The notes under the pieces are model-generated. The model was not told the DNA's origin, ran no database searches, and saw nothing but the letters and a program-made list of their open reading frames with translations. 23,707 nt of DNA from JAZKDW01 sp040387375. GTDB lineage: Bacteria > Pseudomonadota > Gammaproteobacteria > Burkholderiales > Burkholderiaceae_D. The DNA is taken from assembly GCA_040387375.1 (NCBI GenBank), contig JAZKDW010000019.1, positions 1 to 23,707 of the forward strand. The letters are read 5' to 3'. The stretch's first letter is position 1; each line of letters starts with the position of its first letter. A program made the position numbers and the translations under genes. Shown piece by piece: positions 23,107 through 23,707 of this stretch.

Positions 23107-23571
23107 ATGAAACGTTTTGCCATAGCGATCTTGTGTGCCGCGGTTTTGGCGCTGACCGGATGTGCCACTTCTCAGAGCGTGACACTTGGTACGACTAACC
23201 CGCCAAAAGCATTTGGTTCGGGTGCCGCGTCATTAATCCCTCAAGAGGGGAATTCCGCATCTATGGATATCAACGTTACACAGTATCTTCAAGCCAGTGG
23301 GATTTCCGTTAAGGCACCTGTGGCTGCTGGAACCAGACAAGCATCGGATGTGGACATGCTGGTTGCTTATTCGGATGTGTGGCGCTGGGACTTGGTAATG
23401 TATTTAAAGACAGTGAATGTAAATATTTTCGAAGCGAAATCTGGCAACTTGGTCGTCACAGGCCGCTGGGACAATTCACCGCTTCATGGTTTTCAGGATC
23501 CAAACCAAATTATCAAGGAATTGATGTCTGAAATGATGGCCAAGGTGAAACAGGTAACAGAACGACCTTAA
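23107..23571 (+). CDS. Small outer-membrane-type lipoprotein, function unknown
   Basis: 154 residues. The signal peptide (MKRFAIAILCAAVLALTGC) ends in a lipobox LTGC with Cys19 as the lipidated residue. The mature part has a short Ser/Gly/Pro-rich spacer, then an alternating strand-helix domain ('VNVNIFEAKSGNLVVTGRW' is a typical strand pair). It resembles small DUF4136-like lipoproteins, but I cannot assign it. GAGG lies 8 bp before the ATG. A TATTAT hexamer at 23078-23083 may be its -10. Base composition is more AT-rich than the catabolic genes. Confidence 0.75.
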   Translation: MKRFAIAILCAAVLALTGCATSQSVTLGTTNPPKAFGSGAASLIPQEGNSASMDINVTQYLQASGISVKAPVAAGTRQASDVDMLVAYSDVWRWDLVMYLKTVNVNIFEAKSGNLVVTGRWDNSPLHGFQDPNQIIKELMSEMMAKVKQVTERP

Positions 23572-23646
23572 CAAATTGCTGAGTTAGTCGGTACTTCGGA
23601 GACATCAGGGTTTCACGATAGGGAACGTAAGTGGGATTTTGCCCGG

Positions 23647-23665
23647 GGTATCTCGAGACTGACCC
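23647..23665 (-). repeat. Right-edge copy of the GGGTCAG-CTCGA end motif
   Basis: The reverse complement, GGGTCAGTCTCGAGATACC, matches 17 of 19 bases of the motif at 49-67, in opposite orientation. It probably belongs to another element whose body lies beyond the window. Confidence 0.5.
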
Positions 23666-23707
23666 GAATGGCACTTACTTAAGCCATAAGCTCTTGAATT
23701 AGCAAGG

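Overview
The window looks like chromosomal DNA of a betaproteobacterium. Moderately high GC, the gene families and the gene style suggest Burkholderiales, perhaps Oxalobacteraceae. This is inferred from sequence character alone; no rRNA or other marker gene is present. There are three parts: a large catabolic operon on the + strand (about 0.9-13.5 kb), an alcohol-dehydrogenase cluster on the - strand (14.8-18.6 kb), and a loosely packed accessory tail (19.4-23.7 kb). Mobile-element debris lies at both edges.

The catabolic operon reads: MaoC-type hydratase, BKACE (beta-keto acid cleavage enzyme, DUF849), stand-alone FAD monooxygenase of the salicylyl-CoA 5-hydroxylase type, L-carnitine-dehydrogenase-like 3-hydroxyacyl dehydrogenase, crotonase, acyl-CoA ligase, acyl-CoA dehydrogenase, then a complete Liv-type ABC importer (binding protein, LivH-like permease, a LivM-LivG fusion, LivF). 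It ends in a broken 4HBT thioesterase. A LysR gene faces the operon from its 3' side and is the obvious candidate regulator. Together the genes describe uptake, CoA activation and beta-oxidation of an organic acid with no thiolase in the window; BKACE is placed to do the thiolytic step. One coherent reading is an aryl-alkanoic acid (for example a 2-hydroxyphenylpropanoate or o-coumarate type) shortened to an aroyl-CoA, which the FAD enzyme then hydroxylates. A ring-cleaving route like aerobic anthranilyl-CoA metabolism, or an alicyclic acid, are alternatives. Two enzymes have unusual active sites: the BKACE has Ala in place of one metal-binding His, and the acyl-CoA dehydrogenase has Gly at the usual Glu position and Asp at the alternative base position.

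The - strand cluster has two zinc-dependent dehydrogenases of the formaldehyde-dehydrogenase/threonine-dehydrogenase type. Between them lie a protein of unknown function and a DJ-1/PfpI protein, both ending in one hydrophobic helix. It looks like an aldehyde or stress module independent of the catabolic operon.

The tail holds a RibD_C/DHFR-like reductase, two alpha/beta hydrolases facing each other (Ser versus Asp nucleophile), a 5'-truncated AlbA_2/RecG-like ATP-binding regulator fragment, and a small lipoprotein. Four copies of a GGGTCAG-N-CTCGA motif sit at the edges of the window (two near the left end, two near the right). The left pair forms the ends of a ~270-bp element that interrupts an IS3-family OrfA fragment. 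The region therefore appears to have been reworked by small mobile elements.
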